From: Scatophagus argus
Taxonomy: Eukaryota; Chordata; Actinopteri; Scatophagidae
Direction: 5' to 3'
DNA length: 64,000 bases
Assembly (NCBI RefSeq): GCF_020382885.2
Contig: NC_058497.1
Span: 20,886,330-20,950,329 of the forward strand
Part shown: positions 1-23,856 of the stretch, one piece after another
How the letters are laid out: the number at the start of each line of letters is the position of its first letter
How positions within the stretch are numbered: the first letter of the stretch is position 1
Translations under genes and position numbers: made by a program
Notes under the pieces: model-generated
Databases searched by the model: none
The model's input: the letters and a program-made list of their open reading frames with translations, nothing else
Told to the model about the DNA's origin: nothing

Positions 1-1477
1 ACAGTGGATAAAAGAACCTTAGTTTGACAAAAACAACAAGTAACCAACATAAGTCTCGTCTACTCCGTCTAGCTGATGTACATCACAGCATTTAGTCTCA
101 TGTTTCAAAGACCCGCGTCTCCTAAACAGCCAGGTGATACAAAGAGCCACTTGTGTGGATAGTAAAGGTCATAAAGTTGACTGCAAGTTCAACAAACAAC
201 TCATCTCCCCTCCTTTAGCATAAAGACAGGAATGTCATGCAATCATGTGTAAACGTCTGTCACTGGGATTTCAAAAGACACTGTTCTTATGGCCAAACCC
301 AATGCAACTACAATATGTCAAGGTATCCCTGCTTAACTTAAATAATTACAATTATAGAAGCAAAACATCAGCAATAAAACATCACTTCATTGTGACTTTA
401 TAGACAATTTGATGGCTCTATTGGTGTTTAAAAAAAAAATCCTGAGCTGAGAAGAAGCTGGGGTTCAGTATCCTTTAAAGGAGTAAGAGGAGACAGTGCT
501 CGCTGAAAAGCACATTCTGAACATTCCTTCAAGTCTTAACAGGACTCGAAAAGTTAGATTTTTCTTATAACCTTCAATTATTCCTTGTGATCTTCCCAGT
601 TTCTTATATGCATTTGGATCTATTTGTATTCCTTATTTGAATAAAACATTTATTTTAGATTATTTAATCATTAAAGCAGTAATGTATTGATGCCTTTCAG
701 GCCAGAATACACCAGGTGTCTGCATGAAATATCCAGTGTCACAAGAGAATACCGCAATACTGCAGACACACATCAGTCATAACTCATTCATTCATTTTTG
801 GGACAAATTTAGTGCAACACTCATTGGCTGTTATGGCCCTGATCAGAATGTATTGAGCTCGATGTACCATTCAGACCACACAAACCATACTCAGACCTTT
901 AGAATATAACAACAGAACGACGCACCTAAATGAGCTGTGATACTCAGTAGCATTTGTTACTGAGATTAGTGCCTGTCTGCTATTGTTTGGTAAAAACTGG
1001 TCTAATGAATGGAAAAGCACTCACCCATATCCATACCAATGACTTTGATCAGCACTGCTCAAAGCAAGGCTTGCTGCTTTTATCCCAACAGTTTAGAAAG
1101 GCTGTAATACATTAGCCATCAACCCAAAATACACTTGTACTTGGATAACTGTTTTGTCCCTTTGAAAAGTCTGTGTGGAAACGCATGTTAAAGCAACAAA
1201 TAGTGACTGAAAATGTAGAAAACACTGCAATTGGAAGTTAGCTTGCAAATGAAATGCTGTGTTGCAACTGACTCTTAAGTCAGATGTTAAAGCTTCTGAA
1301 TAAAACACGTCTCGGGCTAAAAATGACTGACATGTTGCTCATGGTTGTCAAAAACGATTAAACATCATTCAAACTCTTCAAAAGGCATACCAGTCACTCA
1401 CAAACACATCTGGGTTATATAAATGTTGTCTTTTAATCAAACAGTTAAAGTCAAAGTCTTTTTAATAAGCCATTTTA

Positions 1478-1479
<2 letters not shown>

Positions 1480-1515
<36 letters not shown>
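1480..1515. repeat. (CA)n microsatellite
   Basis: Uninterrupted CA dinucleotide run of about 35 bp in stim1 intronic sequence. A short TATC run follows at about 1673-1690. Confidence 0.95.
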
Positions 1516-1517
<2 letters not shown>

Positions 1518-1961
1518 CTCCCCCTGCCACAACCTGCCTGGACTGTGTTATACTGTCACCATTTTTGGTCTTATCCTGTTTTTAACACTATTTATTTAGG
1601 GTGATTTTTCTTAATGAGTGGAAGAATTTTTTGATTTATATATATGAACTTTTCCCCAGGGGGTGAACAGAGTATCTATCTATCTATCTACGACAGAGTC
1701 GAGTAACACAGGTCAATTATCTACCGTTATTTGTCTAAAGGCTACCACAAAACTATTGAGACCGACAGGATTTCCTGGAGGCCACTTCCTTTAAGTGAAT
1801 GCCTGCTTCAGATAACAGCAGAAGAAGTAGACTTCTGTGAAATAATGCTTTAACCTTCATTGAAAAGTGCTTGGGTTCTATTTCACACAGCAAAGGCCTT
1901 ATAAGTAACGACTGAGGCTGTTGAGTGACACTGTATTTGAAGGTGAACGTATAACACAGAC

Positions 1962-2166
1962 ATGACACCTGTCACGAACATGATATATGTTTTATGAATG
2001 TTTATGACTTGTCATTCTGTCAATAAACCACAATGTCCATTAAAGACAACATAACACACCAAAGTGCACTTAATCACACTTAACAACAAACGTTGCTAAA
2101 GACTAGTTGATGTTCATGACAGGTGTCATATATGTCTTGTAACACTTCTTTAAATAAAGTGGTGCC
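1962..2166. repeat. Small inverted-repeat element (MITE-like)
   Basis: A 19 bp arm at 1962-1980 is matched in reverse complement at 2111-2129 with one mismatch. The right side runs on into a tail ending in AAAGTGGTGCCA, resembling a tail seen again near 50575. I infer a short non-autonomous DNA element; the family is not assigned. Confidence 0.45.
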
Positions 2167-2632
2167 AGCTCAAATTCAAGGTTGTTAGTCAGTTTGAATT
2201 ATCTTAGCTAATATCAATGAATGCATCAATTGGTCTTACATATTTAAGTTCACAGTAGAATGCTGCTGCAACAGAGAAAAGAGAAAACTTCCTGGCTTTT
2301 TTCCCTGTTTGAGGCTAACCGCTTGTGTTAAGAATATTTCATTGCACATTCAACACTGGCAAAGCAGCGTTTCAAGTTCAACACTGGCTGTTAGTTTTGA
2401 GGGTGATAATTAGAACTCAAAATACTCGTGAGTTAAAGTTAGCTTCAAGCAAATTCGAGTGTTTGAAATCTACACTGCAGAAAACAGTGAGTATAGATGT
2501 ACTTGTTTGATGCTCAAAAGTTCTAATTTGAAGTATGTTTTATGTGAAAAAATAAAACTAATACCATGTGTACAAAATACAATACTTGCACAGTGTAACA
2601 GTTTGTTGTGTGGGTGGTGGGAAAAACCCTCA

Positions 2633-13886
<11,254 letters not shown>

Positions 13887-13898
13887 GACTGGTGTATA
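13887..13898 (-). other. stim1: stim1 5' UTR part of first coding exon
   Basis: Twelve bases between a pyrimidine-rich acceptor (AG at 13899-13900) and the start codon. The acceptor shows that an upstream non-coding exon exists. Confidence 0.7.
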
Positions 13899-14651
13899 CT
13901 GAAAAGAAGTGAGCAGATGCCGTTGTAAATTCATGTAATTCTTGCATAACGATTTTGTAATATTTCTGTATGGGTTAATCATTTAAACATAACTGTCATA
14001 AATAAAATAATATAGCTACTTTGTCTCTTAGAGCATATGACATTCTAGTAAGGAGAGGAATTAACGACTTTAAGAGCACACCGAGAAATGAGATCCCCTG
14101 CAGTAACTGCAGACACATAGTATCACTTCTCAAGTATCTCTTCTTCTTCCTGAATGAATGAACGTAACGCACTCGTTAGCTTGCTAATACCTGGCTTTGG
14201 CTAAAGAAGCCCGTAAAATCCCTATTTTGCCTGTCTAGCTGTGCTATGGTGTTCTTGGCGGGTATGTTTGCAAGCACATGTCACTTAAAGGAGAAAAATA
14301 ATAGGATTAAGAAAAGTACTGGTGACTGGAGGTCTGACAAGCCCAGATGAGCTAGCTACACACCTCGGCTAACTCGGAAATTAAGTGAAATATCCGACAA
14401 AGGGGGGAGTGACACTAAAGAGCCCTCACACTAACGCTTCAGTGTTTAATCAGTTTGTGTCAGTGTCGACGGGTTTTTGTTTTTTTTACGGATGTACGTT
14501 AGCCACCGTTGACGTTTAGCTAACAACAAGACACCGCAAGTCACACAAGGGGCGTCAATAAAGAGCAACTGTAATTTTAGCTAGGCTAGATGGTAATGTT
14601 AACGTTACTACTGGAACACCGTGATGATAAATAACAAAATAATAAAGTTAC

Positions 14652-14830
14652 CTGTCATGTATCAGGACTGGTAGATCTGTAGTTTCAACTCTGCGTTAAC
14701 ATTGCAGCAGATGTCTGGTCACCTGGAGCTGAAGCACGGCGAACTTCACTCCTGTTAAAAAAAGGTCTCGGTCTTTCCCCCGACAGACTGAACCGAAAAA
14801 GCCGCAGAATGTGGACAGACAGTTCGCTTT
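14652..14830 (-). other. stim1: Probable non-coding first exon and promoter region of stim1
   Basis: On the minus strand a sequence ending CATGACAG is followed by GTAACT, a plausible donor that pairs with the acceptor at 13899. The upper limit is a guess because no TATA box or defined start was seen. The short ATG in this exon opens no long frame. Confidence 0.5.
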
Positions 14831-14839
14831 TCTCCCTCT

Positions 14840-15793
14840 ACACTACAGACTCCCTTGTTATCATCAGCAAGTGTCGCCCCCTAACGTCTGGAGTGTAAAC
14901 TGAATATCGCGTACAATAAGTTACTGAAGTGTGCCATCTACCGGATTGTTTAAGCCACCACACTGGAACACAAGGACCAAAAATTTGTTAAAGAACAATT
15001 AATCGATTAGACCTTTCGGTATGCAGACTATCTGTCATTAGAGCTGGACACAGGTGTAAATACTGCTGCCATCTGGTCCATGTTCACTGGTTATATCTCT
15101 TATTCTGGTTGTTTTTATATTTATATAGTGTTATTTTTATATTTACAGCATTAGTATTGTAGGTTTTGGGCTTATACCGGGACCAGGGAAGCTAATTTCG
15201 CTCCACCTCATGTTTCTACATGTGTGAAATGACAATAAAGCTCCTTGAATCCTTAATGTTGGCTTCATTACATGATAATATGGTCATTTTCAAAAATACT
15301 GTTTAACACATTAGTTGTAAATTATAATCAAAAACCAACAAATTACCTTTTGAAGGTTTTTTTTTTGACAAATCTGAAGAGCTTTGTCTGATATGAAATA
15401 ATCAAACTAATAAAAAAGTTAACTTCGTTCCACTGTGTTCCAATGTTTTACTTGTGATTTTTCATACATTTGACATATTGCAGTGTATCAGGAAACTCAC
15501 CAACCACCTCTGTCTGCCATTAGTCTGTGCTCTCTGTATGTGTGAGGGACTTTTGTAGTCATTAACTGACTTAAACAGCAGAACTTTCTGAATGGTATGA
15601 AAACGCTCTAAATAGCAGTGTCAGTGTTTCTATGTGTGGACCCTATCTGAGACTCAAAAGATTCAAAGCCCACAATTTCACTCCCTCCAAAATAATTTAC
15701 AGACATTCCCCTTTATATGTATATCGAAATGAAAGTCAAATGTGTTTGAAAAAAAATTTTTTACTTTGGCACACATACAGTATGACCATACAT
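14840..15793. other. Intergenic, stim1 promoter side to pgap2 3' end
   Basis: About 1 kb between stim1 and pgap2, which share the minus strand. The part at about 15080-15255 ends GAAATGACAATAAAGCTCC, resembling the 3' end of a fish non-LTR retrotransposon. The remainder is AT-rich and unremarkable. Confidence 0.5.
15080..15255 (+). repeat. Possible LINE 3' tail
   Basis: A stretch ending AATTTCGCTCCACCTCATG, then TGTGTGAAATGACAATAAAG, resembles the terminal UTR of fish LINEs. A similar tail occurs at 30345-30510. No coding part is attached. Confidence 0.35.
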
Positions 15794-15799
15794 TTTATT
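15794..15799 (-). terminator. pgap2: Possible pgap2 polyadenylation signal
   Basis: AATAAA on the minus strand, about 270 bases past the pgap2 stop codon. It is the only good hexamer I noticed in the right place; the region is AT-rich, so chance is possible. Confidence 0.35.
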
Positions 15800-16068
15800 A
15801 TAAAAAAAATTTAAATTTTACATTACACAAAATAAAATATACACCAAAAAAAATGCACTTTGCACTGAATAAAGACCATAGACCATACAGCAGCACGTGT
15901 GCATATCTCTTGTTCCGACATCTACACTTTCTAAGGACTTCAGAGCCATCGTCATGGAAATATATGGAAAAGGCCTTCATCCCACTCTTCCTCCATGGCA
16001 GGATCAAGGCTGTTAGGATCAGGGGGTTGAGTGTTTGTACATTTAGCACTTAATCCTGGAGTTTCTAG

Positions 16069-17386
16069 TCAGAAGTCTTTATCTTCAGTGGACGAAACGA
16101 CCATGACCTCCCGGCTCTTGAAGTCCCACACTGCTGTGAGATGGAAGGCCATGTTGGAGAAAACAACTAGATACTCAAACAGGGCAAAAAGTGTATAACC
16201 TGTGAAAAGAAGAAACAGGGGGAAATGATAGACAAATGTTTATTTCTAGTTAAGGACCCTTAAGGATGAAACAAAAAATAAAGCTGATTTAATACTTACT
16301 CCCTGACTCACAGTACATGTTGTGTTTCCAATAAAAGAATCCGGCAAAAGCACAGAAGGATACGTTGAGAAGTAAGAAACGTACCTTCCAGTGGTGAGAC
16401 TTGGCATCCTGTAAAGAAAAAAAAAACCAGCAATACTGAATTGGATAGAAATAGTGACGCGTGTTTTCAGTCTGCAGTGTGTGAGCTGGCATTTCTTACC
16501 TCAGGACTTAGTGAATACTTCTTAATGGCCTTCCATAAATGGCAGGTTATCAGCATGTAAATAAGGGAACTGATGATGAAGAGGACAAAGCCTTCCTTAT
16601 GTACAACTGAAGAGCAAAATATACAAAGAGAGAAGGAGATTTGGTGAGCAAACCACAGTAAGCGCAATAATCAAGTGCAAGTCATACGACAAACAGCTGA
16701 AAATCTGCTGTTCATTATTTTTACTACACTAATGTAAGATTCTTTATTTTGCTGAATAGATGATGAAGAGCTTAGAATAGAAATTAAGCTTTTCATAAAC
16801 CATTAAAACACATCTCACAACATCTCCACTTGGACCCAAAAAAAGCTCCAGTAAAAGCGCACTTAAATATGGATCACTCACAGTATGTTTCACTGGACGA
16901 TACGTATGTGAGCAGCAAGAGGCCCAGGTTCTCTGAAACAGAAAAGGCCAGGCTCAAGCAGCTGAGCGGACTCTCGGGGAACCTTGAGGCAAAACGTGTT
17001 TTGTAAAACCTGAAGTAGGTAAACGCCACCAGTAACCTTGGGGCTGAGTGCAGTCCGATGCAGAACCGCCATATGTGGCACTCAGGACTAAGACTTATTG
17101 AGGCACTGATAGATGGCAGGTAATTAGGAACCTGAAAACACACAATAATGATTTAGTGTAACTTCAAAAATGTATGTGGCCTTAAAAGAAGAATATGAAA
17201 CCAAGACATTACCTGGCAGTGTGTCCCAGTGGAGTCCTCAAAATGAAAAACAGAGGATATGACGACACAAGTTATTAGTCCAAACAGTGGCAGAGACACA
17301 GTGCCCAAAACAAAGGTGGTGAACGATATCCTGATCACCAGGGGCCTCTCATGCCCCAGGATATTTGAGCCTTGTAGCATCTTGGT
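16069..17386 (-). CDS. pgap2: Post-GPI attachment to proteins 2 (complete)
   Basis: PGAP2 (FRAG1) is a multi-pass Golgi membrane protein needed for fatty-acid remodelling of GPI anchors. Exons in transcript order: 17213-17386 (ATG at 17378-17380), 16882-17131, 16500-16606, 16300-16408, 16069-16199 (stop at 16069-16071). All junctions are GT/AG and phases agree, giving 254 residues, the length of the common human form. Recognisable pieces are VFHFEDSTGTHC, VPNYLPS, WRFCIGLHSAPRLLVAF, LTYVSSSE, WKHNMYCESG and NMAFHLTAVWDF. Several hydrophobic segments fit a multi-spanning topology. The start ATG follows an acceptor by six bases. The gene lies upstream of stim1 on the same strand and head to head with chrna10, as expected for this conserved block. 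No damage is seen. Confidence 0.95.
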
Positions 17387-17597
17387 CTGAAACAGTGAAA
17401 AAAGTCCTATTTAAAAACAAGTCAAGCACATCTTGCAAAAGCAGGCAGATGAAATGTATGATGAATAGCTTTGTCCATGTCAACACTGTAGGCTAGGCTA
17501 CATCCGAATATAAATAATGAGATCGGTAATTATCTGGGGACATTTTACTATATGCATATACTGAACACTTCGAGTCTGAGACACGAAATCAACCTAC

Positions 17598-17900
17598 CTG
17601 CACAAGGTGTACTGTCCACCAAACCGCACGCACGAGGCTGCTCAATAACTACGCTATTACAATGTCAACCTGTCAGGCTGCAGGATGGACCAGCACATAC
17701 ACCCATGGTGCAAACAGCTGAGGATCATCCAGCCATTTCGTATTCCTGCGAGATTTTTTACATGTGCCAAATTTTATCCGAAGGCTCCCAGAAGATGACA
17801 ATAAGACCGCAGATGCAGCTTCTTCCTGGGGCAGCCGAGAGCCGGAGGAAAATTCAGCGCAGGGACAACATCAGCACCCGGAAGAGAAAGCGAGCAGAGG
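17598..17900 (-). other. pgap2: Probable pgap2 non-coding first exon, GC-rich
   Basis: On the minus strand GTGCAG is followed by GTAGGT, a good donor that can pair with the acceptor just before the pgap2 start codon. The region up to about 17950 is richer in G+C and CpG than its surroundings, as expected for a promoter-proximal exon. The upper boundary is uncertain. Confidence 0.45.
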
Positions 17901-18380
17901 AGCGCGTTGAGCTGCCGCGTCTAAGCGGTGCAGCCTGTCAAACATGAAGCACCGCAGCAGAGAAGTCATGTTAATTAATGGTTAAAATTAGCTGCAGTGT
18001 AAAAACAAAAAGCGCAAATGAGGGTTTATTGCTTGACTGAGGAGGATGAGGCCGGGAGCTCTCTCAGGTGCTGCACCGGAACAAAAGATCGACTTTTGCT
18101 TTCCCATTTTATTTTATTTTTCCCCCATAAACCCATCCAGTCAAATCCACATCCTACTGTACATGTGCGTGATGGGTTTGACATGTGGCTGCTGCCCCGC
18201 CTCTCTTTCCTCTCTCAGTATCATCTGTGCACTTGATGGTCTTGCGCATCTCGCAGACACAACAGCCTCCAACTGCTTTTGCTGTCAGATTCATTTTCTT
18301 TCCATTTTCTTCTCTGTTTTTATTTATTTTTATTTTTTTTATGGAATGAAACTGCACAGCGTAGCTCCAGTGTTCCTCGG
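17900..18380. promoter_or_regulatory. Shared intergenic region between pgap2 and chrna10
   Basis: The start codons of the two divergent genes are only 1.0 kb apart and the probable first exons are closer still, so this stretch must contain both promoters. No TATA box or named factor site is claimed. Confidence 0.5.
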
Positions 18381-21300
18381 ATGGAAATAATTTGTTTCAG
18401 CAACATGAAACGATGGAGAATCCAAACTGCATACCTCTTGCTTCTGAGTGTCAGTATTTTGCCAAGTAAGTTTGCATTTATTTTTATTTACTTCGTGTGA
18501 AATCTAAAATGTTGATATCAGAATCAGAATTCCTTTATTTATCCTTTATTTGATAGGGTATAAACAATGTTTTTTCAGAGATTCTGATACAACATTTGCA
18601 TGAAACATCGAGGTTCATTTTATTAATATTTTGTGTATCATCGGTTTCTCTTCACATTCCCAGTCCTCTTCTAGGCGAGCTCTTACCCAGAAACTTGAAG
18701 CCAGTTGTTGAGGGATTTGCTTTCATCATAATCCCACAGCCCTTCTTTGTATCCGAGGCTTTACTGAAAGTGTTTCAGGATTAACATCTGGCTGGGTCAC
18801 AAAATCCATTGTTGACAATAGAAACAAGCCCCAGTTAGAATATAAATTGTGCTTCAAGTGGCTTTGAAACGTGGCAAAATTCAATCTGGAAATGCTCTTC
18901 TGTTGAATAATTATCGACTGTCCTGCTTTCACAGCACAGGAATGTTTAGTCTCCCTGTCCCTCAGCTCTTTTTGAGACTCATATCTGTGGATTAACTGTT
19001 CAATCAACACATGCTAAAAGTTCAAATACACCGTCTGAACAGAGAAAGTCACTGCTGGTACATTATGGCAGATTTTCCTGATCCCTTTCTCGAGCTTTAT
19101 AGAAGGGCAAGCTAGCCTGACATCCCCTCTGTCCCCTCCCACCATCTGTCATGCGTTCACATTTTCTCTCTTTCTTCCCACGTCAGCATCCACGTCGCTG
19201 CATTTCCTATGAGTGTCCAGAAAATGGATTTTATCAAAAATGATCACATCAGAACACCATTTTAGCCAAACAGCCTGCTCATATTTTTCTATTTTCTTTT
19301 ACTTGAAAAAAAAAAAGTACAACATATGACTGTGATTTGTTTCTCTTCCTGTTTTAGCCTGTTGGTGTGCTCATGGGAAGTATGCTCAGAAGCTCCTGAA
19401 TGATTTATTCACCAACTACACCAGTGCACTGAGGCCTGTGGAGGACACAGACAACATACTGAATGTGACCCTGCAGGTTACACTGTCACAAATTATCGAT
19501 ATGGTAAAGAATAACACAGGGCGCACAAGTCGCCACCAACAGTCTGCGCAGATACCCACCCAGTGGCGTTAGACAAGTGATCTCATCTTTATTTTTTTTA
19601 TCTTGTTTTTGTTTTACCTGTGATGAGGCCCTGAGAGGCAAGTGAGAAAAAAAATAATGTGAAACAATAATGTGATCCATTTTTTCCAAGTCTGGTGTAA
19701 ATTGTTTTCTCTCCCGTGTTTGTGAAGAACAGGCGGGACAAAAACGTTTTTTTCCAGGGTGATCTTTAAACGTTACTCAGATCACTGTTGTGTCTTTCTA
19801 TTGGCCAAAAGCTTGTCAACACTGCAGATTAACACTGATTAAAATACATTTGAAGCCAAAAGGAAGACGTGACAGTAATATTTCACTGCACACACTGTGT
19901 AAGTGTATCTTGTGTTGTATGGAGAAATTAAACAATCCCGCCTCATAGAAATTGTTTAAACTCATTTGGAAGAGGAAATCCAAAGACTTCATTTACGTCC
20001 CTCATGGGATAACAAGGTGGGGGAGAGCAGGACTCCAACACTAGATACAGGAAAATATTGTGTTTTTGGTTGCTTTCCTGCAAGAAAACCATTTGTGACC
20101 TGCCATAGAAGTTAATTAATAACATTTGCTTATGTCTAGAGAAAACACATCTGGTCCTCATCATGTTTCCTTAGTAAATGAATTCGCTGTATGTTTTTCC
20201 TTACTTGCCTCTTGGGGCTTCCTGTATATGTCCCCTGTTGTTGCCACTTATTTCTATAATTTTCAATATTTCACAGGATGAGCGAAATCAAATTTTGACT
20301 GCATATTTATGGATACGGCAAGTGTGGGTAGATGCATACCTCAAATGGAATAAAGATGATTACGATGGACTCGATACCATCCGCATACCTAGTAGTTATG
20401 TATGGAGACCTGATATCGTCCTATATAACAAGTAGGTCGGACTGGTATTGGGTTGATCATTCAATTGTTATCCCAGCGTGGCTCCTGTTGATTAGTATAC
20501 AAGGCACAAGCTGAACATTCCTTGAAGCCTTTATTTATAGGAGTGTCCAGGCCTTTGTCTGCTCTTTATACACCAGTAACATATCTACTAATAATCCTGA
20601 CACAACAACACAAATGTAAATTTTACAATTAAAATCAAAGGTGCAACTTTTAGGAGACAGTGGAAGAGAGAGAAGGAAAGATGTAGGCCAGGGAGCAAGA
20701 ATTCCTACCAGTGCCTCTAATGACCTTACAATGAATATGATAAATAGGTAAGAACTAATACTATATACCAACTACATGCTTACACGCTAACACAAACACA
20801 TACTGGAAGGATATAAAATGCAGGCATAGCACTGAGGAAAGAGTACAACTCTTCTAAATGTGTTGACTCTTCCCTCGGTAGGTGTACTTGTGCCTTTGTA
20901 TCCTGATCAAGTTTATTCCTCACATCATTTCCCACCTTGTCTCTGCTCTTCGGAGATTCTTTAAAGGTATCCAAAACATCTACTTGCATTTCAGTGCTGA
21001 TGACCATTTCACTGGTCCCATGGACACCAACGTGGTGATCCGTCATGATGGCCTGATAATGTGGGATTCTCCAGCTATCACTAAGAGCTCCTGCAAAGTG
21101 GATGTGTCTTACTTCCCCTTCGATGCTCAGCAGTGCAGGTTCACATACGGCTCTTGGACCTACAATGGTAACCAGCTGGACATCCTGAATGCCCTGGAGA
21201 GTGCCGACCTGGCTGACCTGGTGGAAAATGTGGAGTGGGAGGTGCTGGGTATGCCGGCTAAGAAGAACGTTATTCTGTACGGCTGCTGTGCTGATCCTTA

Positions 21301-22920
21301 CCCCGATGTGACCTACACACTGAAACTGAAGAGGAAAGCGTCTTTCTATGTCTTCAACTTGCTCATACCGTGTGTGATGATCTCTTTCTTGGCTCCGCTG
21401 GGCTTCTACCTGCCTGCTGACTCTGGAGAGAAGGTGTCTTTGGGTGTCACCGTGATGCTGGCGCTCACTGTCTTTCAGCTGTTGGTTGCAGAGATCATGC
21501 CGCCCTCTGAGAATGTGCCACTTATTGGTGAGGACAGTAAAATCGGGTCAAATCCCACCCTTTATTTATATGGCATTTTTCTAAACATGGTTACAGAGAG
21601 CTTCACAGAAAAGGAAGAGAAAGAAAAAACAGCAGTTTAAAACTGCACAGATAAAGAATGTTGCATACCAAGAGCTGAACGCTAAAACCTCATAATTTTT
21701 ATCTAAGAATTCATAAATGATGTCCTTTAAAAGAAAGTTTTACAGGAACATTTAAAAGATCATAATTACATAGCCTGTCTGATCTCAATAGGCTGAGTGT
21801 TCCACATTCTGGTAACTCTGCTTTTAGTCTCAAGCCAGAACAACCAGGGAGCACAAAGGCAAATAGGTGGATCAATAAATCTTTTATATAATTTGTGGAA
21901 AATCTATTTAAAATTTTAAAATCAATACAAAATAAAACAGGTAGCCAGTGTAAGTTGGCCAGAACAGGAGTTGCATGCTCATATTTGTTGGTGCCTTTTA
22001 AAATTTGCAATCGGAGTTGGATTGTAGCAGCGTTATAGTAGTCAAGGCTTGGAAACATAAAAGCATAGATAACTTTGTGCAAACCAGGGCAGCAGGGTAG
22101 ATGTCCCGCTGAGGAGACGCAGGTTGGAAACCAATTTTTGTTATGACTGTTGACTTCCCTGTCTATTTTCTTCTTATTATTTATTTATAATTATTATTAT
22201 TTCTTATGTTTTTCTTCAGGAAAGTATTACATTGCCACAATGACCATGATCACAGCCTCCACTGCCCTCACCATCTTCATCATGAACATACACCACTGTG
22301 GCCCGGATGCCAAGCCTGTTCCCAAGTGGGCCAAGAAAGTCATCCTGCAGTATATGGCCAGAATGTGTTTTGTTTATGAAGTTGGTGAGAATTGCATGTC
22401 ACCACCTCCAGAGAAACAAGAGCATCCGCTTGTAAAGAACAACAACTGCAACATGAACGGTCAGGCAGGACCATGCAGAGAGGAATGTGTCCTCAAATTT
22501 GAGAACGGACAAGAGACAGCGGGCTCCACGATTGCAGAGGAGAGAGAAGACACGGATCAGATGATGAGTCCGATAGGCTCAATGGGCAAGAACCCTACCA
22601 GCCACTACAGCACCTGGAAGAATGGCGTGTTCATGAGCATGGACTGTGGAGACTCTGTGGATCAGAGGAGATGCAGGAAGGGAGGTGTGAGCGAGGCAGA
22701 GAGGAAAGACAGGGAGGTTTCCTGCATCACCCACAGCAATGAGAGGCAGCTACTGCGTAACATTGAGTACATAGCCAACTGTTACAGAGACCAGAGGGCC
22801 ACACAGAAAAGGACTGGGGAGTGGAAGAAAGTAGCCAAAGTTTTAGATCGCTTCTTCATGTGGATATTTTTCATAATGGTGTTTTTCATGAGCCTTCTTA
22901 TCATGGGGAAAGCCATATAA
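18381..22920 (+). CDS. chrna10: Neuronal acetylcholine receptor subunit alpha-10 (complete, five exons)
   Basis: Pentameric ligand-gated cation channel subunit; with alpha-9 it forms the efferent receptor of hair cells. Exons: 18381-18465, 19358-19503, 20277-20431, 20995-21527, 22220-22920. Phases join to 539 residues without a stop. Visible: signal peptide; sequon N48; Cys-loop C162 to C176 with 13 residues between; vicinal Cys pair C226-C227 in GCCADPYPD, marking an alpha subunit; M1 to M3 (residues about 240-335, including [20 protein letters not shown] as M2); a long cytoplasmic loop; M4 ending in [25 protein letters not shown] is diagnostic of the alpha-9/alpha-10 group. Alpha-10 is preferred over alpha-9 because the neighbours pgap2 and stim1 flank CHRNA10 in human; fish alpha-10 is known to resemble alpha-9. 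A second in-frame ATG at 18405 could be the true start. Intron 4 contains a LINE fragment. A damaged second copy lies at 26.2-27.3 kb. Confidence 0.93.
18466..19357. other. chrna10 intron 1
   Basis: Intron with GTAAGT donor. The part from about 19107 to 19185 is repeated at 26212-26296 and marks the left limit of the tandem duplication. Confidence 0.75.
19504..20276. other. chrna10 intron 2
   Basis: AT-rich intron. Positions about 19926-20195 recur at 26298-26580 with roughly 5 percent difference, so this intron was inside the duplicated unit. No gene inside. Confidence 0.75.
20432..20994. other. chrna10 intron 3
   Basis: Intron between the exon ending VLYN and the exon encoding the Cys-loop. 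Donor GTAGGT, acceptor TTTCAG. Nothing else recognised. Confidence 0.7.
21545..22110 (-). repeat. LINE fragment in chrna10 intron 4
   Basis: The minus strand at 21711-22082 reads as the C-terminal end of a non-LTR reverse transcriptase: [13 protein letters not shown], then [20 protein letters not shown], then a degraded tail. The pattern of LDYxNA followed by LHWLPV is typical of fish CR1/L2/Rex-like elements. It is truncated at its 5' end and is a fossil within the intron, opposite in orientation to the host gene. Confidence 0.75.
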
Positions 22921-22987
22921 CTGCCAGCCTGAGAATTTGGTCTGAATGACACTGTTAATAGGTTTTACTAAATATCCTATTTTATCC

Positions 22988-22993
22988 AATAAA
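22988..22993 (+). terminator. chrna10: Probable chrna10 polyadenylation signal
   Basis: AATAAA about 70 bases after the chrna10 stop codon on the coding strand. Confidence 0.5.
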
Positions 22994-23556
22994 TTCATAA
23001 AAACACTCAGATTGTATTTTATCCAAACCTCTAATTGTCCATGTTGGAGGCCATGTTTCCACCCTTTTGGAGCCCTGTGAGTAGAAGTAGATCTTTGATA
23101 AAAAATTTTCAGTTTGAGTTTAAGATTGTTATTGTTAACAACTTACATGCTCCAACCGTTGTCCTATTGGCCGTGTGAAAGTTACAAAGCTCAGCCAAGA
23201 AACGGCTGAAAATCTATAGGAAAATGAAACATTTTTCTACCATTTTCTCTACTTCCATAATTTTGTGTTTATATTTTAAATAAAAAAAAAAACACATATA
23301 TATATTAATTTGTGTACATCAATGCATGTTTCTTTGTACCTTAAATGATCAGTCAAGGGATTCACAAAAGCAATATAAAAGTATCTTTCTTATTATTATT
23401 GTTGTTGTTATTATCTTTTTCAGCTATTTTGTCTCCAAAGCAGCTCTGAAACCATTTCATTATTTTACCTTTAAAGTACAAAAAGACACACACTGCAGGC
23501 TTTAGTTGTTAAGATTTTGCCCTGAAAACACTGAAGGGGCTCTAGATACTGTATTT
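22994..23556. other. Intergenic, downstream of chrna10
   Basis: AT-rich 3' flank of chrna10 with short AT and GTT runs; nothing else recognised. Confidence 0.6.
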
Positions 23557-23856
23557 CCATCCATCCATCCATTTTCTATACCGCTTATCCGTCAGGGTCG
23601 AGGAGGAGCTGGAGCCTATCCCAGCTGACTACGGGCGAGAGGCGGGGTACACCCTGGACTGGTCGCGAGTCAATTGCAGGGCCAACACACAAAGACAGAC
23701 AACCACACACTCTCACACTCACACCTAGGGGCAATATAGAGTAGCCAGTTAACCTAATGTGCATGTTTTTGGTATTGTGGGAGGAAGCTGGAATACCCGG
23801 AGAAAACCCACGCAGGCGACAGTGGGGCGACAGTGCTATCCACTGCCCTGCCGCCC
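23557..23856 (-). repeat. tRNA-derived SINE copy (minus orientation)
   Basis: Starts with CCATCCATCC and ATTTTCTATACCGCTTATCC and ends GCCGCCC, the reverse of the element best seen at 43724-44078. The tRNA-like head is mostly deleted here. Confidence 0.8.

Noticed and set aside
17552-17947. 131-codon plus-strand open frame
   Set aside because: Lies over the probable pgap2 first exon on the opposite strand; no domain, and GC-rich DNA gives long frames by chance.
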